Shown in pieces: positions 53,484 to 63,965 of a DNA stretch of 64,000 bases. The stretch's first letter is position 1. Each line of letters opens with the position of its first letter. The stretch comes from Meira nashicola (lineage: Eukaryota; Basidiomycota; Exobasidiomycetes; Exobasidiales; Brachybasidiaceae): positions 2,484,519 to 2,548,518 of the forward strand of contig BCJU01000003.1 of assembly GCA_001600355.1 (NCBI GenBank), read 5' to 3'. A program made the translations under genes and the position numbers. The notes beneath the pieces were generated by a model. That model saw only the letters and a program-made list of their open reading frames with translations, did not search any database and had not been told where the DNA came from.

Positions 53484-53924
53484 ATGTCGGATCCTGAATT
53501 GGTGCATGCCAAAGATGCTGTAAAGCGTAAGATCCACGCCAAGATACAACAAGAAGCTCAAAAGAAGAGTGTATGTATGCGTTTTATTGCATCTTGTCTA
53601 ACCTGATTGGAGAGGATGCATTCGATGTGCAGAACGTATGTACATGATGATGGTATACGTATACAAACCGACGGGTACACTTATTTTGGCAAGCCACATT
53701 GTATTGTCACCCCAAAGCAAAATGAAGTCCTACCATGCCCGCATTCCAAAGGCGTAGAAAAAACAAGGTTTGAGTATTGTTTTCTTCTATTTGATGCAAT
53801 TAGCTGCATTTACATGCACATATTCTATAGACGCGTCTTTTTTTCAACGCGTCTCCAAATTCAGGAACTTCATTCAATTGATCGACATTTTAATGATTTA
53901 GTCTATCCAAATGCCAAGGATTAG
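53484..53924 (+). CDS. Candidate small multi-exon gene or gene relic
   Basis: ATG 53484 opens 29 codons of coding-like sequence (MSDPELVHAKDAVKRKIHAK...) that ends exactly at a donor GTATGT at 53571. The same frame continues to a TAG at 53922-53924 with one stop only (TGA 53604). A 42-nt intron to 53612 (branch-like CTAAC, weak acceptor GGAG) would give a 133-residue protein with Cys/His-rich middle (SMCRTYVHD, LPCPHSKG). A longer intron to the better acceptor TTCAG at 53864 would give 48 residues ending DRHFNDLVYPNAKD. No homology recognised; a decayed gene is also possible. Confidence 0.3.
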
Positions 53925-54454
53925 TCTTTGGCATGTATGTCGCATGATCATTCAAAGGGCGATAGAGAACGAGAACACATTCGTAGACCACTCCATTGCC
54001 ATCAATTCTTCATATGTATTCAAACTGAGATTAGATAAAAGCCACGTGAGTTACTGTCGGTAAAAAAGATCAATTTTTTGTTAGATGCTGACGTAAGCAG
54101 AAGAAAAGTTTCACTTAGAAGCTTCAATCTTTCACTTTCGACCGGAGATGCATCAGGATCTGATGGTCTTGAAAATCAAAGTAGATTGATTGGCTTCAAA
54201 TAGATCACAGCAAAGAAAAAGCATATAATTGCAGATCCAAAGACCGGCCTCCGCGTTAAAATTGCCATGAGATTACCGAGTCCGTGCGACGGCGCCCAGT
54301 TGTCCGAATAAAAAAAAATATAGAGAATACCGGCAATCTCTTTAATTCTGACTTTCTTCTTGAACGTTCACCGGTGTGCATTTATAGAAGGAATGGATTG
54401 ATTTGATTTAAAGTTTTGGTTTATCACACATCACCTCTTCATCATACTCTATTA
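53925..54454. other. Intergenic, promoter of xylulokinase
   Basis: 530 bp. Contains an A-run near 54309 and no clear TATA. Nothing else seen. Confidence 0.35.
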
Positions 54455-56377
54455 ATGATGACTTCAGATCAATTATTTTTGGGCATAGATGCGTCTACAC
54501 AAGCTTTGAAAGCATCTTTATTACGATCAGATTTAGGCGTTGAAGCAGAAGCAGAAGTACGATTCGATCGTGACCTCGCTCATTATGGCACAAAAGGTGG
54601 AACATTGTTGGGTGAAAAAGGAAGTGGAATAGTTTATTCACCCGTTATGATCGTCGTTGAAGCTTTAGATTTGCTTATGGAACGTATTAAACAAGCTCAA
54701 TGGCCAGTCAATCGAATTTGCGGAATTAGTGCTGCAGGTCAACAACATGCATCTGTATATTGGTCAAAAGAAGCAAAAAATATTCTAAATAATATCAAAT
54801 CTGATCAAACTTTAGCACAACAACTCAAAAATGCATTCTCAAGAAACGAAATACCTAATTGGCAAGATAGTAGCACATTAAAAGAATGTGAAGAATTACA
54901 AGAACGAATCGGAGGAGAAGAACGATTAGCACGAATTACAGGCTCCAAAGCTCATGCTAGATTTACTGGACCACAAATTATGCGATTTCGTAAAACAAAC
55001 CCAAAAGCATACGAGAATACATGGAGAATATCGCTCGTTAGTAGCTTTATGACTACTCTTTTATGTTTAGATGGAGAAGTGAAAGGGATCGATGAAAGTG
55101 ATGCATGTGGAATGAATATTTGGGATATGAGCTCGTCACAAAGAGGATGGTCAAATGACATCTTGAACATAATTGCAGGTTCAGGAAACGAAGCTGGAGA
55201 TGCATTAGCAGAAAAGCTTGGAAGGGTGGAAAGTGATGGCGGTAGAGTTGTTGGACGAGTAGGTAATTGGTTTGTAGAGAGGTATGGATTCTCGTCTGAA
55301 TGTATCGTTTGTCCAGGAACAGGTGATAATCCAGCTACATTCTTATCCTTCACTTTAGGAGAACGTGAAGCATTACTTTCACTTGGAACATCAGATACCG
55401 TTCTCGTTTCAACGTCCAATTATAATCCTGATCCGGAATTTCATGCATTCTTTCATCCGGCTCAAATTGTGCCGCCTAGCAAAGATGATCCGAATGATTT
55501 TTCTTCGTCTTCAATCAATCAAGCAGATCATCCGATGCGATATTTCAATATGTTGGTATACAAGAATGGTTCTTTGGCACGAGAATACATTCGAGATGAA
55601 TACTTTAAATCTTCTTGGGATCTTTTCAATGAAGCCGTTCAATCTAGAAGACCAAAAAGTGCAAATGATAAACCAAACAAGACTGGCTTTTGGTGGTTAA
55701 AGCCAGATATTATACCGACAAATGCACAAGGTGTATTTAAATACGTAACTGATCATTCAAAAGGCCAATCAACATTAGTTAAAGAATTTCAAGATAAAGA
55801 TGAAAATGCAATTGCGATGTTGGAATCACAATTCTTAAATTATCGTTATAGATCAAGTGCCATTTTAAACGATGGAAAAAGTAAAGGAGGAAATAAGTCT
55901 CTTCTTAGAGCATTCGCAACTGGAGGTGCCGCTGCAAATCCCGTAATCTGTGATGTTATGGCAGACGTACTTGGTTGTGATGTTTGCAAACCTGTTGATT
56001 ATGATCAAAATACAAAAGCATGGAAAAATGCTCATTTTAATGCTTGTAGCGTTGCTGCTGCATATAAAGCGGCATGGTCTTATTCTCGTCATTCAGCTAA
56101 TTCCGATTCAAAGGCAAAATGGGAAGAATTTGATGACTTTGTTAAACGAGCAGCACAAAATAGGAAATCCCAAAGAGAACAATCATCAACCACAAATTCA
56201 CTATCCGATCAAAGTGATTTCAACGCGGATGAGATTGTAGAAGAAGGTATCGCAATCGTAGCTAGGCCAGACGCACAAAGAACACAAGCATATCGTGATA
56301 GTGTTGATTGGTGGGCTGAATTAGAAATGAAAGCATTACAACAAAGTCGAAAGGGAACAAAAAATGTATCAGAGTAA
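54455..56377 (+). CDS. XKS1: D-xylulose kinase (FGGY family)
   Basis: 640 residues from ATG 54455 (a second ATG follows at once at 54458). N-terminal ATP-grasp of the FGGY fold LGIDASTQALKASLL, substrate region AAGQQHASVYW, and NWQDSSTLKECEEL with the Asp expected as catalytic base nearby; second half CPGTGDNPATFLSF, LSLGTSDTVLVS and ATGGAAANPVICDVMADVLGC. The enzyme phosphorylates D-xylulose and feeds pentoses from xylan into the pentose phosphate pathway. It is about 40 residues longer than yeast Xks1, mostly in the C-terminal Ser/Asn-rich stretch. No intron. Confidence 0.95.
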   Translation: MMTSDQLFLGIDASTQALKASLLRSDLGVEAEAEVRFDRDLAHYGTKGGTLLGEKGSGIVYSPVMIVVEALDLLMERIKQAQWPVNRICGISAAGQQHASVYWSKEAKNILNNIKSDQTLAQQLKNAFSRNEIPNWQDSSTLKECEELQERIGGEERLARITGSKAHARFTGPQIMRFRKTNPKAYENTWRISLVSSFMTTLLCLDGEVKGIDESDACGMNIWDMSSSQRGWSNDILNIIAGSGNEAGDALAEKLGRVESDGGRVVGRVGNWFVERYGFSSECIVCPGTGDNPATFLSFTLGEREALLSLGTSDTVLVSTSNYNPDPEFHAFFHPAQIVPPSKDDPNDFSSSSINQADHPMRYFNMLVYKNGSLAREYIRDEYFKSSWDLFNEAVQSRRPKSANDKPNKTGFWWLKPDIIPTNAQGVFKYVTDHSKGQSTLVKEFQDKDENAIAMLESQFLNYRYRSSAILNDGKSKGGNKSLLRAFATGGAAANPVICDVMADVLGCDVCKPVDYDQNTKAWKNAHFNACSVAAAYKAAWSYSRHSANSDSKAKWEEFDDFVKRAAQNRKSQREQSSTTNSLSDQSDFNADEIVEEGIAIVARPDAQRTQAYRDSVDWWAELEMKALQQSRKGTKNVSE

Positions 56378-56436
56378 TATTACAAAAGTGTTATGAATAC
56401 AAAATTGTACAACGTAGAGAAGGAGGAAAATGAAAT

Positions 56437-58680
56437 TTAGAAATAATTTCTTCTTTTTGTGATCGGAATGGAACGACAACCTGTTAATTCTATGCGTTCT
56501 AGATACGGATTATTTTGTACCAAATCATCCACCGATTCATTATCGATATGAGAATTGCTTAGATTAACGGATCGTAAGCCTCCAGAGATGCCAAGCAAAG
56601 GCCAATCGCATGGCTCAGGTAGACGACAGCCAGAAAGGTTGAGGTGCTGTACATCAAAGGTTGAGCATAAAAGTTCTGATGCATACTGTGCAGATCCTTC
56701 GTTCGCAAATTGGCTTTCTATCCACTCCATCCTTCTTATAAAATCATCTCTATCGCTCAGAGAAGGCCTTTTACGAAAAGATATCCCATTTAAATTTAGT
56801 GACTTTATAACTTTATTATTGACTGTTCTTTCTGCCATGCCTTCGATTGGACTTAAGCAAATTTGCTCAAGGTCGACTTGATGAATTGTGGTAAGCGTAT
56901 TTGGAAAAGCGAAACTGATACTCTCCATAATATATTCTTGATCCGGTTGATAGTCTTTATGTACCCGTCTTTCTAAGGCACGTAAAGCAATAGAGTGAAA
57001 CAATGCTTCAATAAGTTCAGGATACATCCTAGTAGAAGGGAGCACCGACAGATTATCTAAGTTAATCTTTCGCAAACGTTTGCAGCGAGCGATAGCATGG
57101 ACGAAATGCAAGGCCGAAGTAACAGGTATGTTCAAATATGAAAGGTTTATCTTTTCCAGTGTCATGTTGCCCGGTGAAAAATAATTTGCTATTGAGTCTG
57201 AATCTTGCCGTTCACGTTCCTCGTAGCCCAAGAGCATCAGCAAGGGTTCCATACTTCCGGTACCATTCACACGTGTGTTCCCAATATCGAGAGATTTGAT
57301 TCGCTTTCCGCAATGTTGCAATAATGCTCCTAAACCTTGAATTCCTATCTCTGTTCCATGCAATTTTAGCCTTTCTAGCTTTCCAAGTGGTACTGATCCT
57401 TTTGCGTTTGTGACAATGCGAGTCATCATTGCTTTGATCGATGAATCAGAAAGTCCTTTGACATGAGCGATTTTTAGAACCTGCAAATTGGGTGCATCTC
57501 GTATCAGATGTTCAACGCCAGCTAGACCAATACTTGTCCAATTGAAATTCACAGTACGTAGTGTATGTCCGCAGGTCTCCACCAGCTTGGCAACTGCTTC
57601 TGGGTATATGTTTACGCATCCTCTTAGACATACGTTTTCCAGGTTCCGTGTATGCTTGAATAAATCAATGATCTGGTTACTCTTCAATTGAGTGAATGCT
57701 TGCAAGTGTAGCGTACGAAGCGTACTGGCAGCATTATCTGGGATTGCTCTCTTGATCGTATTGGTGGGCAACAAAGGATTTTCGTAGATCAATTGTTGCC
57801 AGACCTTGATCATGTCTCGCTCATTTATACCATTGACGATGGCCAGAACACGGAAAAGCTTCGATCTGGACACCTTGGCTCTACTCAAAAACAGATGTGT
57901 CATCACATTGTAATTTAGTAATTGCGGAGCTTTTCTCTCGAGTTGCTCTTGCAAGGCTATGGCGAATGGTGCAGGAAGCAACCTCAGCAATTCCATATCC
58001 CTCTCCTTTCGGGCTTCGTTAAATTCAGCTTTTTGTTTTGACGCTTGCGTGTCGCTTTTCCTAGCGATTCTTTTTGGCTGTATTTTGGCTTTTTTAATCG
58101 GTCTTCTACTTTCCTCATCGCTATCGGGCACAAAATCTTGATCTTTCTCTTCATTATATCCCCCTACTTCTATGCCCAAGAGACCTTTTGAGGATGAAGT
58201 AGATCGGATCTCTTTCATTGCATTCTCACCATTAATAGAATCTTTCAAAATGAATCTGACTGGCAAAATCTGCGACTCAAAAGATTCTGCAATGACGTTT
58301 AAGCACATGTCGGCTAAGTTGGGAAGTTTGAAAGAGCTTCCATCACGTCTGGCCTGTATGTTGAGAGGTAATCGACGTACACTTTCAGTACCATTATTAG
58401 TAGAGGGTGCATAGATTTCCACCACTCGATTGGCAAACTGTCGTGCAATTTCATCATCCTTTACAAAATCTCCTCCATGACTAGAAGAAGGCTTCTTTAA
58501 AGCTTGACGGTATCGAGCAGAGGGCTGAGAGCGAGATCTTGATCGGGAGGAAGATCCTTGATCTTTGCCTCTGCCTGATCTCGAAGGTGAGCTTGGCGTA
58601 TTTCGAATCACCGTTCTAACCTGTACTCCACCGCCGCGGCCACGACGTGGAGAGTGAGGAGGCTGTCTTGATGACGACAT
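56437..58680 (-). CDS. Leucine-rich-repeat protein, Rad7/AMN1-like
   Basis: 747 residues. The N-terminal 230 are disordered and basic with RS dipeptides (SSSRSRSRSQPSARYRQ) and a bipartite-like nuclear signal (RRPIKKAKIQPKRIARK). From about 250 on, leucine-rich repeats of the cysteine-containing/AMN1 class appear (LENVCLRGCVNIYPEAVAKLVETCG, LQVLKIAHVKGLSDSSIKAM, LKSLDIGNTRVNG, VQHLNLSGCRLPEPCDW). Rad7 (global-genome nucleotide excision repair) has this make-up, but the N-terminal zinc motif of Rad7 is not seen, so an F-box-type or other LRR adaptor remains possible. Confidence 0.65.
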   Translation of the reverse strand: MSSSRQPPHSPRRGRGGGVQVRTVIRNTPSSPSRSGRGKDQGSSSRSRSRSQPSARYRQALKKPSSSHGGDFVKDDEIARQFANRVVEIYAPSTNNGTESVRRLPLNIQARRDGSSFKLPNLADMCLNVIAESFESQILPVRFILKDSINGENAMKEIRSTSSSKGLLGIEVGGYNEEKDQDFVPDSDEESRRPIKKAKIQPKRIARKSDTQASKQKAEFNEARKERDMELLRLLPAPFAIALQEQLERKAPQLLNYNVMTHLFLSRAKVSRSKLFRVLAIVNGINERDMIKVWQQLIYENPLLPTNTIKRAIPDNAASTLRTLHLQAFTQLKSNQIIDLFKHTRNLENVCLRGCVNIYPEAVAKLVETCGHTLRTVNFNWTSIGLAGVEHLIRDAPNLQVLKIAHVKGLSDSSIKAMMTRIVTNAKGSVPLGKLERLKLHGTEIGIQGLGALLQHCGKRIKSLDIGNTRVNGTGSMEPLLMLLGYEERERQDSDSIANYFSPGNMTLEKINLSYLNIPVTSALHFVHAIARCKRLRKINLDNLSVLPSTRMYPELIEALFHSIALRALERRVHKDYQPDQEYIMESISFAFPNTLTTIHQVDLEQICLSPIEGMAERTVNNKVIKSLNLNGISFRKRPSLSDRDDFIRRMEWIESQFANEGSAQYASELLCSTFDVQHLNLSGCRLPEPCDWPLLGISGGLRSVNLSNSHIDNESVDDLVQNNPYLERIELTGCRSIPITKRRNYF

Positions 58681-59017
58681 CCTTTGCGGGTGGTCATGAC
58701 AGACCCGTGCCAGACCAAATTAGGATGTGTTATAGATCAAGAAGGAAGAATTGAATTGGCAAATGTCCCCAAAAAGTCATACTAAAGCTGAGTTGACTAA
58801 GACTGGGAAGCTTTGCTGAAACCGGACTTTAGCGCGTTTAAATCGAATAAAAGAACAACACATTCCGTATTAATAAAGACACAAACGTAGGTTAAACGTG
58901 TGTGCGTATGTAACTCATTAAGAGAGTCTTCGTGTTTGTTTCACAAGTTACTTCTCAAATTTGAACATCACCCAATCACGACAACTGAAACTCAATCTAC
59001 ATAAATCGCACGTCAAG
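58681..59017. other. Divergent promoter region (LRR protein / EB1)
   Basis: 337 bp. No TATA or repeated motif recognised. Confidence 0.35.
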
Positions 59018-60021
59018 ATGAGCTCTCGACAAGAATTGATTCAATGGGTCAACGATCTACTTCTACTCAATTATACAAAGGTGGAACAATTGGGAGCAGG
59101 TGCGGCCTATGCACAAATCATTGATTCCGTTTATGGAAATGTGCCAATGACCAAGCTCAACTTTGCCGCAAGACAGGAATATGAATATTTAGTAAATTAC
59201 AAAGTTTTACAAGAGACATTCAAACGGAATAAGATTGATAAGGTGAGCAAACAGATTGATACTATGAGATGCGGTGCTAATTCGTGTTCTTCCTATTTTT
59301 TATATAGCCGATTCCGGTAGATAAATTGACCAAATGCAAAATGCAAGATAATTTAGAATTCTTGCAATGGATTAAAAAGTTTTGGGATCAAAATTATCCC
59401 GGTCATGAATATGATCCAGAAGGAAGACGGAGAGGACAAGGCGTTGCACCTCCTCCTATTCATGGAAGTACAGCAAGAACTACGGCTTCTGCCGCTGCTC
59501 CTGCACCAAGAAGAGCTCCCGTTGCTACTACCGCTCCTGCTAGAACTAAACCTGCACCTGCCGTTGGAACGACTGCTCGTGTAGCAAGACCAGCAGGTAC
59601 AACAGCCGCCAGTAGAAACAATGCTGCAAACGCTCAAGCCGACGTACCTGATGAAACAATTATTGCATTAACAGCTCAAATGGATGATCTCAAAGTCGGT
59701 CTTGACAGTTTAGAAAGAGAAAGAGACTTTTACTTTAACAAATTGCGTGATATTGAGCTTATGGTTCAAGAACGTCTTGCATTAATTCAACCACCAAATG
59801 ATGGTGAAGAATCCTTAGAAGCAGGTGGACCTGAAGAAGTTCTTTTGAAACAAATTCAAGCTGTTTTATATTCTACAGAAGAAGGTTTCGAAGTTCCCGA
59901 AGGACAAGAGGTAAGTAAGAGCATTAGAATGATGAAGTGTTTGACAGTATTATTGATTACTAACATTTTCTTCCTTCCTTTACCCATTTAGCCACTCGTT
60001 GATGAAGAAGAAGTTTTCTGA
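59018..60021 (+). CDS. EB1-family microtubule plus-end protein (3 exons)
   Basis: Exons 59018-59242, 59308-59910 and 59992-60021; introns 65 and 81 nt (GTGAGC...TAG, GTAAGT...TAG), both phase 0. Total 285 residues. Calponin-homology domain 1 to about 115 ([44 protein letters not shown]), an Ala/Pro/Thr/Arg linker, and the EB1 coiled-coil/four-helix domain ([20 protein letters not shown]). The last exon codes only PLVDEEEVF, which ends in an acidic-aromatic EEVF like the EEY/F tail that binds CAP-Gly proteins. EB1 tracks growing microtubule ends. Confidence 0.95.
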
Positions 60022-60378
60022 TTTAATGTGCACTATATATGAATCTTCTTTAAGGATCTTTTGCCATGTGAAATATCTCAAATTTGAGATGCAATACACA
60101 TACCCAATTGCTTGATAATGAGAACAAATTAGTAAATGAGAAGGCTATGGTCTGAATTTATATAAACTAGAATAGTCATCTTTATGCAGAAGAATTTGTC
60201 ACGCTACACGCCCGCACTTAGCCTATGCGTAAAATTAAGCTCGGGTCCTTCGCGAAGAAAGGCTAGTTAACATTATATGTCTTGTATTTCATCACCATCT
60301 AGGCATTCACAAAGCTCCAAAAGATTGTTCAACGTAATGTCAAGGTGGAAATAGCCTAGGATACTAATTTGTGGAGCG
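60022..60378. other. Intergenic, promoter of IMP2-like gene
   Basis: 357 bp with nothing specific recognised. Confidence 0.35.
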
Positions 60379-61557
60379 ATGTGGACAGTTTTCAATTCCA
60401 GATCACTCGGTGTGAGGAACGGAAACATCTATAAGATCACTTTACGTTCGATAGATCAAAAAGTAAGCAGAGGAATACAGGGTAGTGTGATCAATGTACA
60501 TCTTCAACGGTCTTGCCTACGATTGCTGAACACTTCGAACAAGCAAGCATGGCCATCAACAGAAAAACCATATAACCAAAACAAGGAGCATTCATACAAA
60601 CATGAGAACAGCAATGAAGAGGAGGAAGAATTTCGAAGGAGGAGAAAGCAAAGGATATGGTCATTCGTCAACTTTATTACTTGGGTTCCTGGGTTGATTT
60701 GGTTTGTTAGACATATAGGCAGTGTTGGAGCAATCGTAGGTCAAAGTATGAGTCCAACTTTGAATCCTGTTATAGGCGATAAAGATTTGGTATTATTGAA
60801 CAAATATGCATCTTATCAATTTTGGTACAACATTGGCGATGTTGTCATGCTCATTTCACCAAACGATCCAAATTTAATCATTTGCAAACGTATCTTAGCA
60901 TTGCCTGGAGATATCGTTTCTGTAGATGATCCAGGACAGCTAGACAGTCGTCAAAAAGGAAAAAAGATTCGAATTCGTATTCCACCTTCGCATGTATGGG
61001 TAGAAGGAGATAAAAGTGTTTTAGACGCTCAAGCTTCTCATGCAGGACATACTTTCATTCGACCTTCTAGCAGAGATTCAAGAGATTTCGGACCCGTTCC
61101 TATTGGTCTAATCACATCAAGGGTAGATATGATCTTATGGCCACCAAGTCGATTTGGAATGATGCCGAATAGACCTAATTTTGATGTTGCAAAGATGAGA
61201 TCGATACATGAAGCAAGGAATGAACGTACCAAGCAATTCCTACCCGCCAATCGAGGAGGACGATCGCATCCGGACGATTCCACTTTATCTCCTTATGCAA
61301 TCAGTGAATGGGAATGGTCTACCGATTCACATGGTAGTAAAGGCGTAAAAGGGCATTCTCAAAACAGTCAAGATAATATTGTGGCTGAAGATGATACTGC
61401 AATCATAGAGGCTGCCACACTTTCTCAAGCAGCGGAAAAGAAACGTTCTCGTCAAGAACGTCGGGAAGCCAATCAAAAAGCAGCGCAAAAAGCATGGAAT
61501 CAACTCTCACGTGGTGGACGTTTGGGTGATGATGCAATATCTGCAGAGGAGGAATGA
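60379..61557 (+). CDS. IMP2: Mitochondrial inner membrane protease subunit Imp2-like (S26 family)
   Basis: 392 residues. Catalytic Ser123 in GQSMSPTLNP and Lys170 in KRILALPGD; a membrane segment at about 93-112 precedes the Ser; third block IPPSHVWVEGDKS and fourth SRDSRDFGPVPIGLITSRVDMILWPPSRFG. Imp1/Imp2 remove sorting signals in the intermembrane space; the GD(K)DLV and Ser-Lys spacing fit Imp2. It is more than twice the usual length (about 170-180): an 85-residue basic N-terminal extension looks like a mitochondrial presequence plus Glu-rich linker, and about 110 extra C-terminal residues (EKKRSRQERREANQKAAQKAW) are charged and helical. No intron. Confidence 0.9.
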   Translation: MWTVFNSRSLGVRNGNIYKITLRSIDQKVSRGIQGSVINVHLQRSCLRLLNTSNKQAWPSTEKPYNQNKEHSYKHENSNEEEEEFRRRRKQRIWSFVNFITWVPGLIWFVRHIGSVGAIVGQSMSPTLNPVIGDKDLVLLNKYASYQFWYNIGDVVMLISPNDPNLIICKRILALPGDIVSVDDPGQLDSRQKGKKIRIRIPPSHVWVEGDKSVLDAQASHAGHTFIRPSSRDSRDFGPVPIGLITSRVDMILWPPSRFGMMPNRPNFDVAKMRSIHEARNERTKQFLPANRGGRSHPDDSTLSPYAISEWEWSTDSHGSKGVKGHSQNSQDNIVAEDDTAIIEAATLSQAAEKKRSRQERREANQKAAQKAWNQLSRGGRLGDDAISAEEE

Positions 61558-62081
61558 TTGTGTAGAATTATAGAATAGACATTGTAATTTTAGTTGCTTG
61601 CATTTCAAAAGAAAATATTTTGATCATCTTGGACATGCTGTTAAGGGACACGGTCACGCGTGCAGAGCAGTGATCTCAGAGGCTGCAGCCTACTCTGTTG
61701 GGCCTAATCGCGAGGCGCGTCGGATCTGCAGAAGATCAACACGCGTGAATTTATTGACCCGCCCGGTTAGACTAATCAAAAAAAGGCGCGTCAATGAGAG
61801 AGAGTGCATGCAAGATTGTGTTGTTGACCATCCTGTTAAAGGTTTCCATGACCATATTTATCATACTCCATCATCATTTACAACAAGAGGCAAAATCCGA
61901 TATAAGAAAAGAATCGGAAAGATACAGATAATAATGCAAACGAGAGGTTGATCGATACGACTAATGATACGACATTAACTGTGATACATGATCCGAATCG
62001 ATTGAAGATCTAATTAAACACCCGATTGAAGGTTAGCAGAAGAGTACGTATTGATCGCTCTGACTTGCACCTTCTTCCTGC
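61558..62081. other. Intergenic region
   Basis: 524 bp. A 117-codon open stretch at 61598-61951 lacks an early ATG and looks non-coding. ACGCGT occurs near 61657 and 61738. Confidence 0.4.
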
Positions 62082-63965
62082 ATGGCACTCATGCCTCCGC
62101 GTCGATCTGCACGCCTATCCGAAGACAATTTTGGTAATCACGATCAACAATTATCCAGCTCGCCAAATGTATTCCAAGATCGTACTCGTGGAGGGACAAA
62201 ATGGGCAACCTCTACAGCTGTCAAGGCGATCGGCAATGGCGGTAAACAACAAAAGAATACTAGCTCTACAGACGGATCGGCAGGTTCTTCATCAACAGCA
62301 GCTACAGGAATAGAATCTAGCAAAACAACCGTTGCAGATCAAAAACCTCGAAAAGAGAGAAGATGGGAAGAAATTGACGAAGAATCGGAAAATGAAGAAG
62401 AGGATGGAGATTTTATGAACGGGTTCACAAGACCTGTAATTACTGGAAATGCAAAACATGCTGCTTCTTTACCCGTTCCAAGGCAACCTAGAAATACTTT
62501 TCACGAACAAGCAGGTGATGATGGTTTTATATTTTCGAACGTGAATCCAACTGTTAATGCAAAAGGGAAAGGGAAAGCGTCAGCAGTTGAAGGAGCTAGA
62601 GGAGCACCGCCAAGGCTTTCTGCTTCTGGAAATGCTTCTAAGAATGGCGAGACGATAAGAACAGCTTCGAGTGGAAATGATCGACGTGTATCTTCAGGAC
62701 CGGTGAAAGCAGTCAGACGGGTTTCTCTTCTTCGAGATGGTACAGCAGCCGTTCCACATCCCAATATTGCCGATACAGAACTTTATCGACATTGCAGTAG
62801 CGATCTCGACCCTCGACAAAGGCTTCAGCATTTAGCTATTTGGACGTTAGAGAGAAGTTTTGCAAAGATAATGAAAACATATTCGGCACCATCTTCGTCT
62901 CGTCATACGCTTGATGATACCGTTCGAGGAACGATTAACAATCTTGTACAAAATACTCTTTTGCTTGATTGGCCAGGGCGAAGGAGAATGGAAACATCTG
63001 CAAAGCAAGGAAAGAACTCGATTGATTCTTTGCGACCACATCCAAGAAATGAAGCTAATGCAAAAACGGAAATTCAATTACAAAAACAGATCGATTTGAT
63101 GGAAAGTGAAGTGAAAGCATGGAAAGAAGCAGAGAGTGAGATGGAGCAGTTGGAAGGAGAGATACGGTCATTGCAATGCACACTTTCTAGTCTCAACTCT
63201 GAAAAAGATGATTGCAGTGAATTGTCCGATTATCTCTTACCGCAAGCCTCATCATTACAAGACCAAAAGGACGAAAAAGCTTTAGATTCAATGCGTAAGT
63301 CTTTAGCAAATGCAGCAACTTGGCTTCCCACATCCGAATCTTCCAATTCCGATGCATTTTCAACCGCTCAATCAGACTTTGTCCGACTATCAGAAGATCT
63401 ATTCGTACGCGATACAGGAGAAAGAGTGCCTTCAAGACCAACCAAGAGAAGAAGAACGACTTCTCATCGTGGCGAAGGTGAAGGTGAATCTATACGATTG
63501 GACTCAATACCTCTTCATTTGCAAGGTACAGATAGCGATCCAAGATGGGAAGATGTGGAATTCAATGCAGATCTCTTGAACTCACGTTCACATACCTATG
63601 CTCAATTGGCAAGATTGTCAGATCGATATACAACTGCAGTCTCTGCTCGTGGTGCACAGGCAATTGGAGAATTAATCGGTAGTGAAGACAGATCGTCTAC
63701 AGTCTCAATGCGTGCACGAGAAAGTGAAACAGATGCTGCAACTTCTTCTTCAATGATTTCCAGAGAAGGTCAAAATACCCTACAAAGAATCTTATCTGGA
63801 ATTCGTAAATTGGAACGCGGATCAACAATTGCCGATGAAGAAGTTGAAGGAGAAAGGACAAATCTTCCACATCCTTCCGAAAGCAAAGGTGGACCATCAG
63901 TCGGTGATGTTTCGGATGGAGATATTTTACGGGCTTTTGCCGGTATAAGTCGTGCTCGTCGCTGA
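62082..63965 (+). CDS. Dsn1/Mis13-like kinetochore (MIND complex) protein
   Basis: 627 residues. The diagnostic block is RRVSLLRDGTAAVPHPNIADTELYRHCSSDLDPRQRLQHLAIWTLERSF (about 215-265), matching the Mis13/Dsn1 pattern of a Ser-containing basic motif, then PHP, then a helix ending in a W-x-x-x-R/K. Later regions are helical with a coiled coil (IQLQKQIDLMESEVKAWKEAESEMEQLEGEI). The N-terminus has RRSARLSED and an acidic patch. Dsn1 joins Mtw1, Nnf1 and Nsl1 at the inner kinetochore; the basic motif is where Aurora B acts in other species. Assignment relies mainly on one block. ATG 62082 or the one at 62091 could start it. Confidence 0.75.
   Translation: MALMPPRRSARLSEDNFGNHDQQLSSSPNVFQDRTRGGTKWATSTAVKAIGNGGKQQKNTSSTDGSAGSSSTAATGIESSKTTVADQKPRKERRWEEIDEESENEEEDGDFMNGFTRPVITGNAKHAASLPVPRQPRNTFHEQAGDDGFIFSNVNPTVNAKGKGKASAVEGARGAPPRLSASGNASKNGETIRTASSGNDRRVSSGPVKAVRRVSLLRDGTAAVPHPNIADTELYRHCSSDLDPRQRLQHLAIWTLERSFAKIMKTYSAPSSSRHTLDDTVRGTINNLVQNTLLLDWPGRRRMETSAKQGKNSIDSLRPHPRNEANAKTEIQLQKQIDLMESEVKAWKEAESEMEQLEGEIRSLQCTLSSLNSEKDDCSELSDYLLPQASSLQDQKDEKALDSMRKSLANAATWLPTSESSNSDAFSTAQSDFVRLSEDLFVRDTGERVPSRPTKRRRTTSHRGEGEGESIRLDSIPLHLQGTDSDPRWEDVEFNADLLNSRSHTYAQLARLSDRYTTAVSARGAQAIGELIGSEDRSSTVSMRARESETDAATSSSMISREGQNTLQRILSGIRKLERGSTIADEEVEGERTNLPHPSESKGGPSVGDVSDGDILRAFAGISRARR

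Noticed and set aside
61598..61951. 117-codon open stretch downstream of IMP2
   Set aside because: No early ATG, composition unlike neighbouring genes, no recognisable motif.
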